From Aphanothece sacrum FPU1 (GTDB lineage Bacteria > Cyanobacteriota > Cyanobacteriia > Cyanobacteriales > Microcystaceae), in the NCBI RefSeq assembly GCF_003864295.1, contig NZ_BDQK01000013.1:1-64000 (forward strand): a stretch of 64,000 bases of DNA, read 5' to 3'. This document shows positions 36,163-46,463 of the stretch, in pieces. The notes under the pieces are model-generated. The model was not told where the DNA came from. It made no database searches and saw only the letters and a program-made list of their open reading frames with translations. Both the position numbers and the translations under genes were made by a program. Position 1 is the stretch's first letter; each line of letters begins with the position of its first letter.

Positions 36163-36614
36163 TGAAAATAATCTCTTATACTATCGCAGCATTATTAACT
36201 ACGTTACCAGTTAATGTGGCAACTCAAGCAATAGCGAAAGATCCTCCTGCTGCAACATATCAACCTGGATTTTGGCAACCTATTGCACGATTTAATACTA
36301 AAAAACCCGTAGAAATTAAACTGATTAATAACACAACAATTCCCTTAGAGTATGATCTAACAGGGGTAGAAATAATTACTCCTGAAACTCTTGCTCCAGG
36401 GAATACATCAACTTTAAAAAACTTCGGTGATAGTGCTTATATTGTTGTTTATTACCAAACACCTGTTGATGTTGATAATCCCTTTACTCTTAAATTTAAT
36501 GTTAATGTTAGTGATAATAATGTCGTAACTGTCACCATTGAAAAAGCTGAACCGAGTTTCTTTGGACATCGTGCGATTAATTTACAACAAAATGGGGCAA
36601 TTTATTTCTATTAA
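36162..36614 (+). CDS. Secreted protein of unknown function
   Basis: 150 aa. Signal peptide MKIISYTIAALLTTLPVNVA, with cleavage probably after TQAIA. The mature part is beta-rich and includes PVEIKLINNTTIPLEYDLTG. No known domain. Its ATG is formed by the last base of the 19-copy heptamer repeat, so there is no Shine-Dalgarno sequence. Confidence 0.75.
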   Translation: MKIISYTIAALLTTLPVNVATQAIAKDPPAATYQPGFWQPIARFNTKKPVEIKLINNTTIPLEYDLTGVEIITPETLAPGNTSTLKNFGDSAYIVVYYQTPVDVDNPFTLKFNVNVSDNNVVTVTIEKAEPSFFGHRAINLQQNGAIYFY

Positions 36615-36627
36615 GAGTTAATTTGTT

Positions 36628-36776
36628 GATTCTACCGAACTTGTTATGTTAAATCAACGCCTACATACAGACCTTATGTCTGATACTATAGGAACGAAGC
36701 CTCCTTTCGGGAGGCTAAATTAAACCCGCGTAGGCGGGTTTTGTCTTTATAGCTTAACCCTTCAGGTTTTAAGAGC
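36628..36776. repeat. Modular hairpin element, one end present
   Basis: Starts TCTACCGAACTTGTTATG (compare the end of 33123-33311), then CAGACCTTATGTCTG, GCCTCCTTTCGGGAGGC and AACCCGCGTAGGCGGGTT. It abuts the next gene, and the second terminal repeat is missing. Confidence 0.7.
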
Positions 36777-37400
36777 TTATAACTTTTGTTTTTGAAATAT
36801 TACTGATAAATTATTAGCAGGCATAGACACAATTTCCTGTAACTTTAATCCTTCTTGTTCTGCAACTTTGATGACATCTTCTAGGTTACGAACCCCCCAT
36901 TGAGGATTTTGACTTTGTAAGGATTCATCAAAAGAAAGATTGCTAGGGGCGGTATGTTTTCCCCCTTGTTTGTAGGGGCCATATAAATATAAAATGCCCC
37001 CAGTTGATAAGATACGTTTTGCTCCTGCCATCAGTCCTAAACAAGCTGACCAAGGGGCAATATGAATCATATTAATATTAACAATAGCATCAATTTTGAT
37101 AGCTTGTTTTTCTACTTCCCAGATAGAATCTTCTGCATTAATATTGAGGGGAGAATGTAAATTATCTGAGGGGCTATCATTGCGCCAAGCTTCGATACTT
37201 TCCCCTGCTATGGGATTAGGATCAGAAGGTATCCAATGACGAAGACTTAACGCAGGAGCAAAAAAGATAGCGTGTTCTCCTGTTCCGCTAGACACTTCTA
37301 AAATGTTACCTTGGGGTGGCAAAATACGCAATAAAACCTCTAAAATTGGTTCGCGGTTGCGTTGAGTAGCAGGAGAATATTGTCGGTTATCATTAATCAT
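36777..37400 (-). CDS. DUF938 family, SAM-methyltransferase-like protein
   Basis: 207 aa. NRQYSPATQRNREPILEVL and GNILEVSSGTGEHAIFFA (SAM motif I) are family signatures, followed by WIPSDPNP and IVNINMIHIAPWSACLGLM. Substrate unknown. Confidence 0.88.
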   Translation of the reverse strand: MINDNRQYSPATQRNREPILEVLLRILPPQGNILEVSSGTGEHAIFFAPALSLRHWIPSDPNPIAGESIEAWRNDSPSDNLHSPLNINAEDSIWEVEKQAIKIDAIVNINMIHIAPWSACLGLMAGAKRILSTGGILYLYGPYKQGGKHTAPSNLSFDESLQSQNPQWGVRNLEDVIKVAEQEGLKLQEIVSMPANNLSVIFQKQKL

Positions 37401-37419
37401 AGTTTTTCTTACACTTATT

Positions 37420-37995
37420 TTATTTTACTGAATCAAAAACCTGTCCAATAGTTAAAGTTAATTCTTTAAATTGTGGAGATATAATTTTATCATTACCTGA
37501 AAAATTACCTACCTCAGTATAACTATTTTTTGTCAATTCTAACACTAATAAACGTTGAATTTCAGGATCAATAATCCAATATTCAGGAATTTGACAATCT
37601 TGATATTGTATCCGCTTAGCAACATAATCTCGATCCCGTTGTAATTCTCCAGGACTAACAATTTCAATAACTAATAAAGGAGGAGGCATAAACAGACGAA
37701 TTGTATTACGTTTTTCTAACATTTTAATATGTTCTTCCCTAATAATTGTCAGGTCAGGATAACGATTTCTTGGTTCGCCTCGCACTTCTAATTCTAACCC
37801 ATGACTCCTCACCCGATCACTTCCTATGAGTAAAGCAAAAATCAAGAAAATTCGATTAGCAATTTGAACATTAATTCCTGATTCTGGAGGCATTTCTATC
37901 AATTCTCCATTAAATAATTCATAGATCTTATCTGTGCCATCATCATAAGAAATATAATCTTCAAATGTTTGAAATTGATGTTTAAGTTCTAACAT
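37420..37995 (-). CDS. Uma2-family (DUF820) protein
   Basis: 191 aa with a complete family core: QTFEDYISYDDGTDKIYELFNG, YPDLTIIREEH, PPLLVIEIVSPGE and YWIIDPEIQRLLVLEL. It is more similar to 29521-30093 than to the 17394/33336 pair. Confidence 0.88.
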   Translation of the reverse strand: MLELKHQFQTFEDYISYDDGTDKIYELFNGELIEMPPESGINVQIANRIFLIFALLIGSDRVRSHGLELEVRGEPRNRYPDLTIIREEHIKMLEKRNTIRLFMPPPLLVIEIVSPGELQRDRDYVAKRIQYQDCQIPEYWIIDPEIQRLLVLELTKNSYTEVGNFSGNDKIISPQFKELTLTIGQVFDSVK

Positions 37996-38027
37996 AATTA
38001 GCCATATTAATTAAACAAAAAACTTTG

Positions 38028-38052
38028 TAGGGTGGGCATTGCCCACCTTACA
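38028..38052 (-). terminator. Hairpin after topA
   Basis: GGTGGGCA and TGCCCACC form a perfect palindrome directly after topA, followed on the minus strand by TACAAAG and a T-run. Confidence 0.65.
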
Positions 38053-38066
38053 TTTAATATACTCCT

Positions 38067-40712
38067 CTACTCTTTCGTTTTACTTGTAGTTTTAGCTTTT
38101 GTTGTCCGTTTAGTTGTCTTAGTAGTTGTCTTAGTAGTTGTCGTAGACTTACGAGTAGTTTTCTTTTTCGTAGTCGCTTTTTCGGCTAATAAAGGTAACG
38201 CCTTTTCTAACGTCATAGTCTCTATGGTTTCCCCTTCCGATAGTCCAGCATTAACCTTTCCATGCTTAATATAAATACCATAAGGCCCCTCATAAATATT
38301 CACAGGTTCTTGATCATCAGGATGAACCCCTAACTCTTTTAATGGTTTCTTAGTTCCTCTAGAACCCCCTCCCCGTTTCGGTTGGGCTAATAATTCTAAG
38401 GCCCTTTCTAACGTAATACTCAAAACATCATCCTCTGCTTTCAAAGAACGATAGTCTTTACCATCCTTTCCTTGATCATGCACCACATAAGGGCCAAACC
38501 GTCCCAAACTGGCCTTAACCTTAGCCCCCGTTTCAGGATGATTTCCTAATAAACGAGGTAACGCTAATAAACCTACAGCCATCTCTAAGGTAACATCTTC
38601 AGGTTTAACCCCTTTGGGTAAAGAGGCCCGTTTTGGCTTTTGATTTTCTTCGGTTGCTTCCCCTAACTGTACATAAGGGCCATAACTCCCAATTAAAATA
38701 AAAATCGTCTCTCCACTTTCAGGATGTACCGCCAACTTCTGCGGCCCTTCCGTTTTCTGACGTAATAAGGTCGCCACCTGTTCAGGAGTAAGATCACAAG
38801 GAGTCAAGTCGGTGGGAATAGAAGCAGTAATGACTTCTTCCCCTTGTTTAACCTCTAAATAGGGACCAAACTTGCCAATTTTAACCAGGGCATCCAAATT
38901 CTCTAAATTAACCGCTTTAGCTACCCCAGGATCAATTTGATCAACTCTGACTTTTACCTGAGTATCTAAACCGTTTTCCCCTAAATAAAACTTTTCTAAA
39001 TAGGGTATCCATTTGGCCTCCCCTGTGGCTATTTCATCAAGGGTTTGTTCCATTTTTGAGGTAAATTTCATATCTACCAAGTCAGGAAAATGTTGTTCTA
39101 ATAAACTCACCACCGCAAAGGCCGTAAACGTCGGAACTAACGCCTTACTACGCATTTGGGCATAACCGCGATCGATAATTGTCCCAATAATACTAGCATA
39201 GGTACTAGGACGACCCACCCCTTCACTTTCAAGGGTTTTGACTAAAGAAGCTTCCGTAAAACGTGCTGGGGGTTGGGTTTCATGACCTAACGCATCAATT
39301 TGTTTACAATCAGGATGATCCCCTTTTTTTAATGGGGGTAAAATCACTTGTTGGTTATCAATAGCCGCATCAGGATCATCTGAACCCTCCACATAAGCCC
39401 GGAAAAACCCCGGAAAATCAATCCGTTTGCCATAAGAACGAAATCCTGCGTCTTCTACCTGTAAATTAACCACTAATTCGGTTAATTGGGCATTAGCCAT
39501 CTGAGAAGCCACTGTACGCTTCCAAATGAGGTCATAGAGGGCTAATTCTTGGGCTGATAGTCCCGTCTCTTGAGGGGTACGGAATTGACTACCAGCAGGA
39601 CGAATAGCTTCATGGGCCTCTTGGGCCCCTTTACTTTTGGTCGTATATTGACGAGGTTGAGGACTCAAATACTCTTTACCGTACTTTTGTTCGACACAAT
39701 TTCTCGCTGCTGTGATCGCTTCATCGGATAAATGTACGGAATCTGTCCGCATATAGGTAATATACCCTTCTTCGTAGAGTTTCTGGGCAATTCGCATTGT
39801 ATCCCTTGCCGAGATGCCTAATTTACGGTTAGATTCTTGTTGTAACGTAGACGTAGTAAAGGGAGGAGAAGGCTTACGGGTAGTAGGTTTTTCTTCCGTA
39901 TTCGTCACCGTCCAAGGTTTCCCAGTTAACCGTTTTTTGAGGGCGTTGGCTTCTGTTTCATTAAGCAGCACTACATCCCGTCCTTTGGCAATTTTACCCG
40001 TTTTAGGGTCAAAATCGCTACCTGTAGCAATTTTTTTCTCTTTTAGGCTGACTAACTTAGCGTCAAAGGGACTTTTGTCTTTTTCTAATAAGGCTTTTAA
40101 ATCCCAATATCCCCCCGATAAGAAGGCCCGACGTTCCCGTTCTCGTTGTACTAATAAGCGAACGGCCACAGATTGAACTCGTCCGGCAGAGAGACCCCAA
40201 GCAATTTTTTTCCAGAGTAAGGGAGAGAGAGTATAACCGTACAAACGGTCTAAAATACGGCGAGTTTCCTGCGCATGGACTAAATTGACATCAATATCCC
40301 GACAATTTTTTAACGCCTTTTGGATGGCCTCTCTTGTAATTTCATGAAATACCATCCGTTTGATAGGCACTTTGGGCTGTAAGACTTCCAGCAAATGCCA
40401 ACTGATGCTTTCTCCTTCCCTATCTTCGTCTGTGGCTAAGATCAGTTCATCTACACCCTTTAAGGCAGATTTTAGGACTTGAACTACCTTTTTTTTGCCT
40501 TTAGGAACCACATAAATCGGTTCAAAGTCGTTTTTGACGTTGACTCCTAAATTGGCCCAGTCTTTATCTTTGTAAAATGGGGGAATTTCTTCCGCAGAAG
40601 CAGGAAGATCTCGCACATGACCCATTGATGCCTCAACATGGTATCCTTGGGGCAAATAGTTCCTAATGGTGCGGGCTTTTGTGGGTGATTCAACGATAAC
40701 GAGGGTTGACAT
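38067..40712 (-). CDS. topA: DNA topoisomerase I
   Basis: 881 aa. The Toprim domain starts [19 protein letters not shown] and has the acidic triad in ATDEDREGE. The active-site Tyr is in [14 protein letters not shown], and [13 protein letters not shown] follows the cap region. Instead of Zn fingers the C-terminus has four basic repeats ([37 protein letters not shown]), as in other cyanobacterial enzymes, and ends in a Thr/Lys-rich tail. Relaxes negative supercoils. Confidence 0.96.
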   Translation of the reverse strand: MSTLVIVESPTKARTIRNYLPQGYHVEASMGHVRDLPASAEEIPPFYKDKDWANLGVNVKNDFEPIYVVPKGKKKVVQVLKSALKGVDELILATDEDREGESISWHLLEVLQPKVPIKRMVFHEITREAIQKALKNCRDIDVNLVHAQETRRILDRLYGYTLSPLLWKKIAWGLSAGRVQSVAVRLLVQRERERRAFLSGGYWDLKALLEKDKSPFDAKLVSLKEKKIATGSDFDPKTGKIAKGRDVVLLNETEANALKKRLTGKPWTVTNTEEKPTTRKPSPPFTTSTLQQESNRKLGISARDTMRIAQKLYEEGYITYMRTDSVHLSDEAITAARNCVEQKYGKEYLSPQPRQYTTKSKGAQEAHEAIRPAGSQFRTPQETGLSAQELALYDLIWKRTVASQMANAQLTELVVNLQVEDAGFRSYGKRIDFPGFFRAYVEGSDDPDAAIDNQQVILPPLKKGDHPDCKQIDALGHETQPPARFTEASLVKTLESEGVGRPSTYASIIGTIIDRGYAQMRSKALVPTFTAFAVVSLLEQHFPDLVDMKFTSKMEQTLDEIATGEAKWIPYLEKFYLGENGLDTQVKVRVDQIDPGVAKAVNLENLDALVKIGKFGPYLEVKQGEEVITASIPTDLTPCDLTPEQVATLLRQKTEGPQKLAVHPESGETIFILIGSYGPYVQLGEATEENQKPKRASLPKGVKPEDVTLEMAVGLLALPRLLGNHPETGAKVKASLGRFGPYVVHDQGKDGKDYRSLKAEDDVLSITLERALELLAQPKRGGGSRGTKKPLKELGVHPDDQEPVNIYEGPYGIYIKHGKVNAGLSEGETIETMTLEKALPLLAEKATTKKKTTRKSTTTTKTTTKTTKRTTKAKTTSKTKE

Positions 40713-41181
40713 AGGAGTTTAGACGAATCAAGCGAATATATAGCACAAATCAGCAGTTTGAAGTTCCTTCGGCGCGATCGCATCGGAAGTCAGTAGGGGG
40801 GGTTTTTGACAACAATTTATGATTCAACACAAATATCTTGGATAAACTGGCCCTTTTACAGGGCAGGTGGCTGTCAACAATAGAAATATCTGTCCTTTTC
40901 TTGACTTTAACCAATAAGCAGTTTAAATGCACAACACCTTAACAACAAATCCAGAAAACCTGGGTAGTTAAATACTTCTTTTAAGTAACTTAACATAAGG
41001 ACTTTAACTCAGATGGTTAATTTAAGGGGAATTTAGGCAATTCCCTGGAGCAACTCATTTTGTAACACATTGTTACAATTAATTTAATTGTAAAGAAATA
41101 TTGCAAAGTCAGCAAAGTTTAGTTACAATTGATATCAAGTCATTGACTTAAACGCAATTATCTAATACGGAGACACGACTC
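40713..41181. other. Intergenic region upstream of the Hli gene
   Basis: 469 bp with no credible gene. It carries two exact GTTACAATT boxes, 50 bp apart (41072-41080 and 41122-41130), in the presumed promoter. They resemble halves of the HLR1 element bound by RpaB, but not its usual tandem spacing. Confidence 0.5.
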
Positions 41182-41325
41182 ATGGATAACCAAAATGCTA
41201 AATTCGGCTTTACTTCCTTTGCGGAAAACTGGAATGGTCGTTTAGCCATGTTAGGCTTTGTAGTGGGAATTGCTACCGAGTTACTCACCGGAAAAGGCAT
41301 CCTATCTCAATTAGGCTTAATGTAA
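41182..41325 (+). CDS. High-light-inducible protein (Hli/SCP)
   Basis: 47 aa, below usual ORF cut-offs. One transmembrane helix with the chlorophyll-binding motif ENWNGRLAMLGFVVG, as in CAB/ELIP/HLIP proteins. Located in thylakoids, where these proteins bind chlorophyll and carotenoid and protect photosystem assembly under stress. A GGAG lies 9 bases before the ATG. Confidence 0.93.
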   Translation: MDNQNAKFGFTSFAENWNGRLAMLGFVVGIATELLTGKGILSQLGLM

Positions 41326-41423
41326 TAAAAAAAGGGTGAATAACAAAGTTACTCCCCTCAGTTCGATGTTCATCGTAATTTTAATATACTCAGAGCAAAT
41401 TATAGCTGTTCTCAGCTAAATTG

Positions 41424-41450
41424 AGGTGGGCGATCGCTCACCTTTTTTTT
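41424..41450 (+). terminator. Rho-independent terminator containing a HIP1 octamer
   Basis: AGGTGGGCGATCGCTCACCT is self-complementary apart from one mismatched pair, has GCGATCGC at its centre and is followed by eight T. Confidence 0.85.
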
Positions 41451-41557
41451 GGGGACAATCCTTATGTTAAATCTTTGTAACAAGATATTTCACAAAATGT
41501 CAGTTATAGAGGAAAGTAAGTAATTAAATCTGTCAACTTTTAAGGAGTTAATGACTC

Positions 41558-41653
41558 ATGGCTATATCTGATACTCAAGTTCTCGTTGCCTTAGTAATTG
41601 CGTTAGTTCCTGGAATTCTCGCTTTTCGTCTATCAACGGAACTTTATAAATAG
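41558..41653 (+). CDS. psaM: Photosystem I subunit XII
   Basis: 31 aa. MAISDTQVLVALVIALVPG then FRLSTELYK matches PsaM over its whole length. A single transmembrane helix at the monomer-monomer interface of PSI trimers. AAGGAG lies upstream. Too small for most gene callers. Confidence 0.93.
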   Translation: MAISDTQVLVALVIALVPGILAFRLSTELYK

Positions 41654-41678
41654 AGTTTTCGTTTAATAAAACAGATTG

Positions 41679-41751
41679 CTACTCATCAGGGGCGGTAAGA
41701 ACTGAATATAGGCGTTGCCTTTTTATCTATTATTACTAACCCGATGAGTAG
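41679..41751 (+). terminator. Stem-loop after psaM
   Basis: CTACTCATC pairs with GATGAGTAG around a 55-base loop. Possible terminator or mRNA stabiliser. Confidence 0.45.
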
Positions 41752-41858
41752 TTCTCTTCGCCAAAAGTCAAAAAAACTTGATAAACAAGATTTTATTTGA
41801 CTTATCCCTAATTAGTTTGGGGTAAACTTGGCCATAGTTATCTAACCAGATTAAGCTT

Positions 41859-42188
41859 ATGTCTAAGACTCCTCGTACTCGTCCACGTCGTCAACTCCAG
41901 CATCGAGAACATCAATGGATAGCCACAGAAATCACCATTAAATTAGCGGTTAATGGCCTATTATCAATGATAGCCATTGTCACCTTAATCAAACTTTTAC
42001 CCTATCAGTTTTCTCAACAACAAAAATTACGAGAAGTTGCGGTAGAAGTGCAAGAAACTGAGAAGCGAGTTAACGAATTAAGAGATAATTTTAGCCGTAA
42101 TTTTGATCCTCATCAAATTAAAAAGGTGATGGAAGAACAGAGTCCCCGTGTTGAACCGAATCAAAGGCGTATTTTTTGGTTAAATTAA
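41859..42188 (+). CDS. Small membrane protein with coiled coil
   Basis: 109 aa. Arg-rich N-terminus (SKTPRTRPRRQLQHREHQW), one membrane helix (LAVNGLLSMIAIVTLIKLL), then a coiled coil to the C-terminus. Topology resembles FtsL/DivIC-type proteins, but I see no specific motif. Probably a conserved cyanobacterial protein. Confidence 0.7.
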   Translation: MSKTPRTRPRRQLQHREHQWIATEITIKLAVNGLLSMIAIVTLIKLLPYQFSQQQKLREVAVEVQETEKRVNELRDNFSRNFDPHQIKKVMEEQSPRVEPNQRRIFWLN

Positions 42189-42196
42189 AGCTTTTT

Positions 42197-42607
42197 CTAA
42201 GATTGTCTAATTTTATTCAGATAGACTGTCCATTTAGCTGCTAGAGGAATTTCTGTAAAAGGAATTTTAATAGGGGAAGAATCTGTGAGCAAGCTAAATT
42301 CTAATACGGGTAATCCTTTATTGGGTAAAGCGTTTAAATCCACTGGATTATCATTAACCAAGAGACGAATATTAGCGACATCGGCTAAGGAAAATGAAGG
42401 TAAATCAGTAGGAATTAAACGGCTTGGTTTACCCCAAGTAATTTGCTTTTCGTTTATCCCAATAATGGCATAAATATCATATTTAGCTTGCTCAAATTGT
42501 TCGGCCCATTGACGATAAGCTTCTAATTTTTGATATTCGTTCCAACCACTCCAGGTTAACCAGCAGAAGAAAAATAGTAAAGGTAGCCATAAAAGACCGC
42601 GTTCCAT
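42197..42607 (-). CDS. Membrane-anchored protein of unknown function
   Basis: 136 aa. N-terminal helix MERGLLWLPLLFFFCWLTW, then a soluble part containing QWAEQFEQAKYDIYAIIG and an unrecognised beta-rich end. Convergent with the gene at 41859, 8 bp apart. Confidence 0.7.
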   Translation of the reverse strand: MERGLLWLPLLFFFCWLTWSGWNEYQKLEAYRQWAEQFEQAKYDIYAIIGINEKQITWGKPSRLIPTDLPSFSLADVANIRLLVNDNPVDLNALPNKGLPVLEFSLLTDSSPIKIPFTEIPLAAKWTVYLNKIRQS

Positions 42608-42711
42608 GAGATTCTAATTATTATTTATTTAACCTAGTTCTATCTATATCATTCTACATCAAATTAAAGATAAGATTTTATTAGATTGCGTAGGTCTTCT
42701 TTGTTTATTTT

Positions 42712-42738
42712 GTAGGGGTCAACGGCCGTTGACCCCTG
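42712..42738. repeat. Palindromic repeat, GTAGGGGTCAACGG type
   Basis: Second copy of the 16687-16714 palindrome. Confidence 0.7.
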
Positions 42739-42870
42739 CCCTTTAGAGTGAAAGTCTACTATTGATGATTATCACTTATTACTTAATACTTATTACTTGT
42801 GAATGCCCCTCAAATTATGGTAAATAGGACATAGTAGCCTCATTGTCGTTTAACCCAAACTTAAGGATTT

Positions 42871-44022
42871 ATGAAACTCATAAAAGAATTTTGGTCCCCT
42901 ATCCTCAAAGGGTTAGGACGTTTATGGAAAACCAGCATTGTCACTTTGCTCATGGTAGCCCTTTCTCTGAGTCTATGTGGCAGGCCGGCGAATGCTTTTC
43001 CGGTTCAACCAATGTTAATTAGCGTTTTAGCGCAAGGAAATGCCATTACTGATCCTTATGCTATTTTACGCTATGCTTTACCCATTGATAACGAACCAAT
43101 TCGCAAAATTCAAAGTGCGATCGAAGATATTTCTAATTATCTGAGGGGTAAACGTTGGCCTCCCATTGTCAAAGATGTCAAAACGGCCTCATTTCTCTTA
43201 ACATTACGCAGTGATAAAATTCTTGAGGATGTACCTGAAACTAATAAACCTCAAGCGCAAACTATTCTCGAAAAGCTTAAAACAGAAGTAGTCCAACTGC
43301 AAGAAGCTGCTGATAAAAAAGACAAGGAACAAGTTCAGCAAATACGAGAAAGTTTACTTAGCAAAATTACTGATCTTGAAGAATTAATGGTAGTAGGATT
43401 TCCTTTTGAGGTTCCTGCTGAATATGCTAATTTACCTCAACTGAAAGGTCGGGCAATAGTCGAGGTTGAAACAACCAAAGGAACCCTAACTTTAGTGGTA
43501 GATGGTTATAGTGCGCCTGTGAATGCGGGAAACTTTGTTGACCTAGTAAAACGGGGTTTTTATGATAATTTACCCTTCAGTCGTTCTGGGGATGATTTTG
43601 TTGTACAAACGGGAGATCCAATAGGGCCAGAAGAAGGATTTATTGATCCTGAAACTAAGGAATATCGGGCTATTCCTTTAGAAATTTTAGTCAAGGGAGA
43701 AGATGCTCCTATTTATGGTGCTACTTTAGAAGATATGGGTATTTATTTACCTGATTTGGCTTTACCTTTTAATGCTTATGGGGCAGTCGCTTTAGCCCGT
43801 CCTAGTCTTGATCCGAATGGGGGATCTTCTCAATTTTTCTTCTTTAAGTTTGATAATGAATTAACACCTCCTGGATTTAATTTGATGGATGGTCGTTATG
43901 CTGTTTTTGGCTATGTCATTGATGGCAAAGAAGTATTAGGAGAAATCAACGAGAAGGACAAAATTATCTCAGCTAAGGTGATTGATGGTTTGGATAATTT
44001 GGTAGAACCTTCAGCTAGTTAA
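42871..44022 (+). CDS. Cyclophilin-type peptidyl-prolyl isomerase, TLP40-like
   Basis: 383 aa. Signal/anchor region with a hydrophobic stretch (TLLMVALSLSLCG). A helical N-terminal domain follows, with a leucine-rich coiled coil near residues 100-160 as in thylakoid-lumen TLP40. The cyclophilin domain is at about 190-375 (VDGYSAPVNAGNFVDLVKRGFYD, then GSSQFFFFKFD). Likely thylakoid lumen or periplasm, assisting photosystem protein folding. Confidence 0.9.
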   Translation: MKLIKEFWSPILKGLGRLWKTSIVTLLMVALSLSLCGRPANAFPVQPMLISVLAQGNAITDPYAILRYALPIDNEPIRKIQSAIEDISNYLRGKRWPPIVKDVKTASFLLTLRSDKILEDVPETNKPQAQTILEKLKTEVVQLQEAADKKDKEQVQQIRESLLSKITDLEELMVVGFPFEVPAEYANLPQLKGRAIVEVETTKGTLTLVVDGYSAPVNAGNFVDLVKRGFYDNLPFSRSGDDFVVQTGDPIGPEEGFIDPETKEYRAIPLEILVKGEDAPIYGATLEDMGIYLPDLALPFNAYGAVALARPSLDPNGGSSQFFFFKFDNELTPPGFNLMDGRYAVFGYVIDGKEVLGEINEKDKIISAKVIDGLDNLVEPSAS

Positions 44023-44044
44023 ATTATTCAGCAAATTAGAGTTT

Positions 44045-44076
44045 AGAGGCACGATTATTAGTCGTGTCTCTTTATA
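44045..44076 (+). terminator. Terminator of the cyclophilin gene
   Basis: AGAGGCACGA pairs with TCGTGTCTCT (one G-T pair), followed by TTTAT. Confidence 0.7.
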
Positions 44077-44106
44077 TGGTTCTACTTAATCTTTTTAATC
44101 TTTTTT

Positions 44107-44616
44107 TTATTTAGAACAAAAATAAATATCGTGATCTTTTCGTAACCCATATTTATGAACCATTTTACTATCTAAATCCTTGACAAAAGTATCCACTTTA
44201 ACCTTAAATCCAGCTTGCTCTAATCTGTCTTTATAATCTCGTCCATAAAGTCTTACATGATCCCTTTGTCCAAAGACACGTTCTCGTTCTTCAGGAGAAG
44301 TAATAGTTGGATCTTCTAAGGTCTTTTCTATGTTAGGATTTAGGGGAACTTGTAAGATAGCCCAACCATCAGATTTAAGAACTCTCTGCAATTCTTTCAT
44401 GGCTTTTTGATCATCAGGAATATGTTCTAAAACATGACTACATACAATTACATCAAAAGTATTATCACTATATTGAATATTTGTGATATCTATTTTTTCC
44501 ATGGCCCATTTAGCTTCAAGATCCGCACTTAAATAAATTAAATTATCCAAAGCTTTTAATTTATTTTGTAACCATTTTTCGGGAGCAAGTAGTAATTCTA
44601 TTTTCAAATAAATCAA
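44107..44616 (-). pseudogene. SAM-dependent methyltransferase, N-terminally truncated
   Basis: 169 aa. The core is clear: LLAPEKWLQNKL, DITNIQYSDNTFDVIVCSHV with LEHIPDDQKAMKELQRVL, and VRLYGRDYKDRLEQAGF. Intact relatives are about 240 aa and carry a CPVCG Zn-binding segment and an R-H-R-x-L-x-x-L-Y-L helix before this point; both are missing. The remaining fold may lack part of the SAM site. Probably a decaying gene, but a short functional form cannot be excluded. Confidence 0.6.
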
Positions 44617-44912
44617 ATATAATTCTACCTCCTTCCTCTACTTGTGTCAACTATGGTGATGATTTTTATCTCGCGCAAAGAATCGACGCAAAGAATAGTT
44701 GTTTGAGCCTCTGATTCAGCAACGCCCAATAAAGAAAAAATTTGCCAAAAAAAATATACATTTGTGGATGTTACTATTTGATATTTAAGTTTACTTTTGT
44801 CTTTTGAGTTAACTTCTGCAAGAAAATGTTGTATACTATGGGACAATGGGAAAGATTGACCTTGCAACCGATCGCATAGAAAATTTAATAGAGAACGATC
44901 CTAATAACCCAG

Positions 44913-45989
44913 ATGACTGCAACCTTACAAGCACCTCCTAAAACCCGTCGCGTTGTTTTCCCTTTTACTGCTATAGTTGGCCAAGAAGAAATGAAATTGG
45001 CCCTACTCCTCAACGTCATTGACCCTAAAATTGGGGGTGTCATGATTATGGGCGATCGCGGAACCGGAAAATCTACCACCATCCGCGCTTTAGCTGACTT
45101 ACTTCCCGAAATTGAAGTCATAGCTAACGATCCCTTCAATTCTCACCCCACTGACCCCGACATGATGAGCGATACCGCACGTCAACAATTAGAAGACGGT
45201 ATTCCCTTCCAAATCGGTCATAAAAAGGTCATTATGGTAGATCTTCCCCTCGGCGCAACAGAAGATCGAGTTTGTGGTACCATTGATATAGAAAAAGCTC
45301 TCTCAGAAGGAGTAAAAGCCTTTGAACCGGGTTTGTTAGCTAAAGCGAATCGCGGTATTCTCTATGTAGACGAGGTTAACCTACTCGATGACCACTTGGT
45401 CGATGTGCTGCTCGACTCGGCTGCTAGTGGTTGGAATACCGTCGAAAGAGAAGGTATTTCTATTCGTCACCCGGCCCGGTTTGTCTTAGTCGGTTCAGGA
45501 AACCCCGAAGAAGGAGAATTACGCCCCCAACTGCTCGATCGCTTTGGTATGCACGCCGAAATTCATACGGTTAAAGAACCAGCCCTAAGAGTCCAAATTG
45601 TGGAACAACGCTCAGAATTTGACAGTTATCCGCAAAAATTCTGTGAAAATTATCAATCTCAACAAGATGAACTACAAGATAGCTTAGTCAGAGCGCAAAA
45701 TCTACTCCCATCAGTTAACATTGACTATGACCTACGGGTAAAAATCTCAGAAGTTTGCTCAGAATTAGATGTAGACGGGTTACGAGGTGATATTGTTACC
45801 AACCGTGCAGCTAAAGCTTTAGCCGCGTTTGAAGGACGTACAGAGGTAACTGTAGACGATATTCGGCGGACAATGGTGTTATGTTTGCGTCACCGACTCC
45901 GCAAAGATCCCCTAGAAACCATTGATTCTGGGTATAAAGTTGCAAAAGCCTTTAATCGGGTATTTGGACTAGAAACCCCCGAAAATTAA
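44913..45989 (+). CDS. chlI: Magnesium chelatase ATPase subunit I
   Basis: 358 aa AAA+ protein. Walker A is GDRGTGKST, Walker B is [17 protein letters not shown], and sensor and arginine-finger regions ([21 protein letters not shown]) are present. With ChlD and ChlH it inserts Mg2+ into protoporphyrin IX, the first committed step of chlorophyll synthesis. Confidence 0.97.
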   Translation: MTATLQAPPKTRRVVFPFTAIVGQEEMKLALLLNVIDPKIGGVMIMGDRGTGKSTTIRALADLLPEIEVIANDPFNSHPTDPDMMSDTARQQLEDGIPFQIGHKKVIMVDLPLGATEDRVCGTIDIEKALSEGVKAFEPGLLAKANRGILYVDEVNLLDDHLVDVLLDSAASGWNTVEREGISIRHPARFVLVGSGNPEEGELRPQLLDRFGMHAEIHTVKEPALRVQIVEQRSEFDSYPQKFCENYQSQQDELQDSLVRAQNLLPSVNIDYDLRVKISEVCSELDVDGLRGDIVTNRAAKALAAFEGRTEVTVDDIRRTMVLCLRHRLRKDPLETIDSGYKVAKAFNRVFGLETPEN

Positions 45990-46163
45990 GCACAAAATCG
46001 GGTAATCGGGACTTAGTAGGGGCTTAATACATTCATTGGTGTCAACTTAGTCCAAAACGCCGACAGGCTAAAGCCTGTGGCTATACCAACAAAGTCCGCC
46101 TTCGCGGACTGGCTCTCCCGACATCTTGGTATAAAATGTATAATCAGCTACAATACTTAAGAT

Positions 46164-46235
46164 GGTGGGTTACGACGCGCCTTAAAAGTTATGAGTTTTT
46201 CATCAAAATCATAGCCGCGTCTAACCCACCCTACA
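46164..46235. repeat. Inverted-repeat element (GGTGGGTTAC type)
   Basis: Arms GGTGGGTTACGACGCG and CGCGTCTAACCCACC. A second copy lies at 57921-57995 in the opposite orientation. Confidence 0.65.
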
Positions 46236-46272
46236 AATTATAAGTTTTACTTATCACCACAGGTAGGGGAGA

Positions 46273-46394
46273 GTCGTTATAAAGACAAAACTCGCCTACG
46301 TGGGTTTAATTTAGCCTCCCTTGGGGAGGCTTCGTTCCTATAGTATCAGACATAAGGTCTGTGATGTAGACGATAACAAGTTCGGTGGAATCAC
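46273..46394. repeat. Modular hairpin element, inverted copy
   Basis: Reverse complement resembles 36628-36776, with CAGACCTTATGTCTG, then GCCTCCCCAAGGGAGGC and AACCCACGTAGGCGAGTT. Base changes on the two sides of the stems are partly compensatory. Confidence 0.7.
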
Positions 46395-46463
46395 TTTTTC
46401 AAGTAAAACTGACTATCATAAAAGAGGAAATTTAGCTGATTTTTCATCCCGAACAACCAACCA

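Larger units (their letters stand above)
45990..46463. other. Repeat-rich intergenic region
   Basis: 474 bp without a gene, almost entirely repeats: a hairpin (ACAGGCTAAAGCCTGT), a 20-bp motif at 46111-46130 that recurs inverted at 55561 and 58029, the inverted repeat 46164-46235 and a full hairpin element at 46273-46394. Confidence 0.7.

Noticed and set aside
40750-40932. 60-codon minus-strand frame upstream of topA
   Set aside because: No ribosome site or motif, and it lies in an intergenic region with promoter character.
41062-41076. Possible NtcA box before the Hli gene
   Set aside because: The GTA and TAC halves are separated by nine bases; NtcA sites need eight.
44625-44867. 80-codon minus-strand frame between the methyltransferase remnant and chlI
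   Set aside because: It starts only with TTG, has no ribosome site, shows no recognisable motif and reaches into the chlI promoter.
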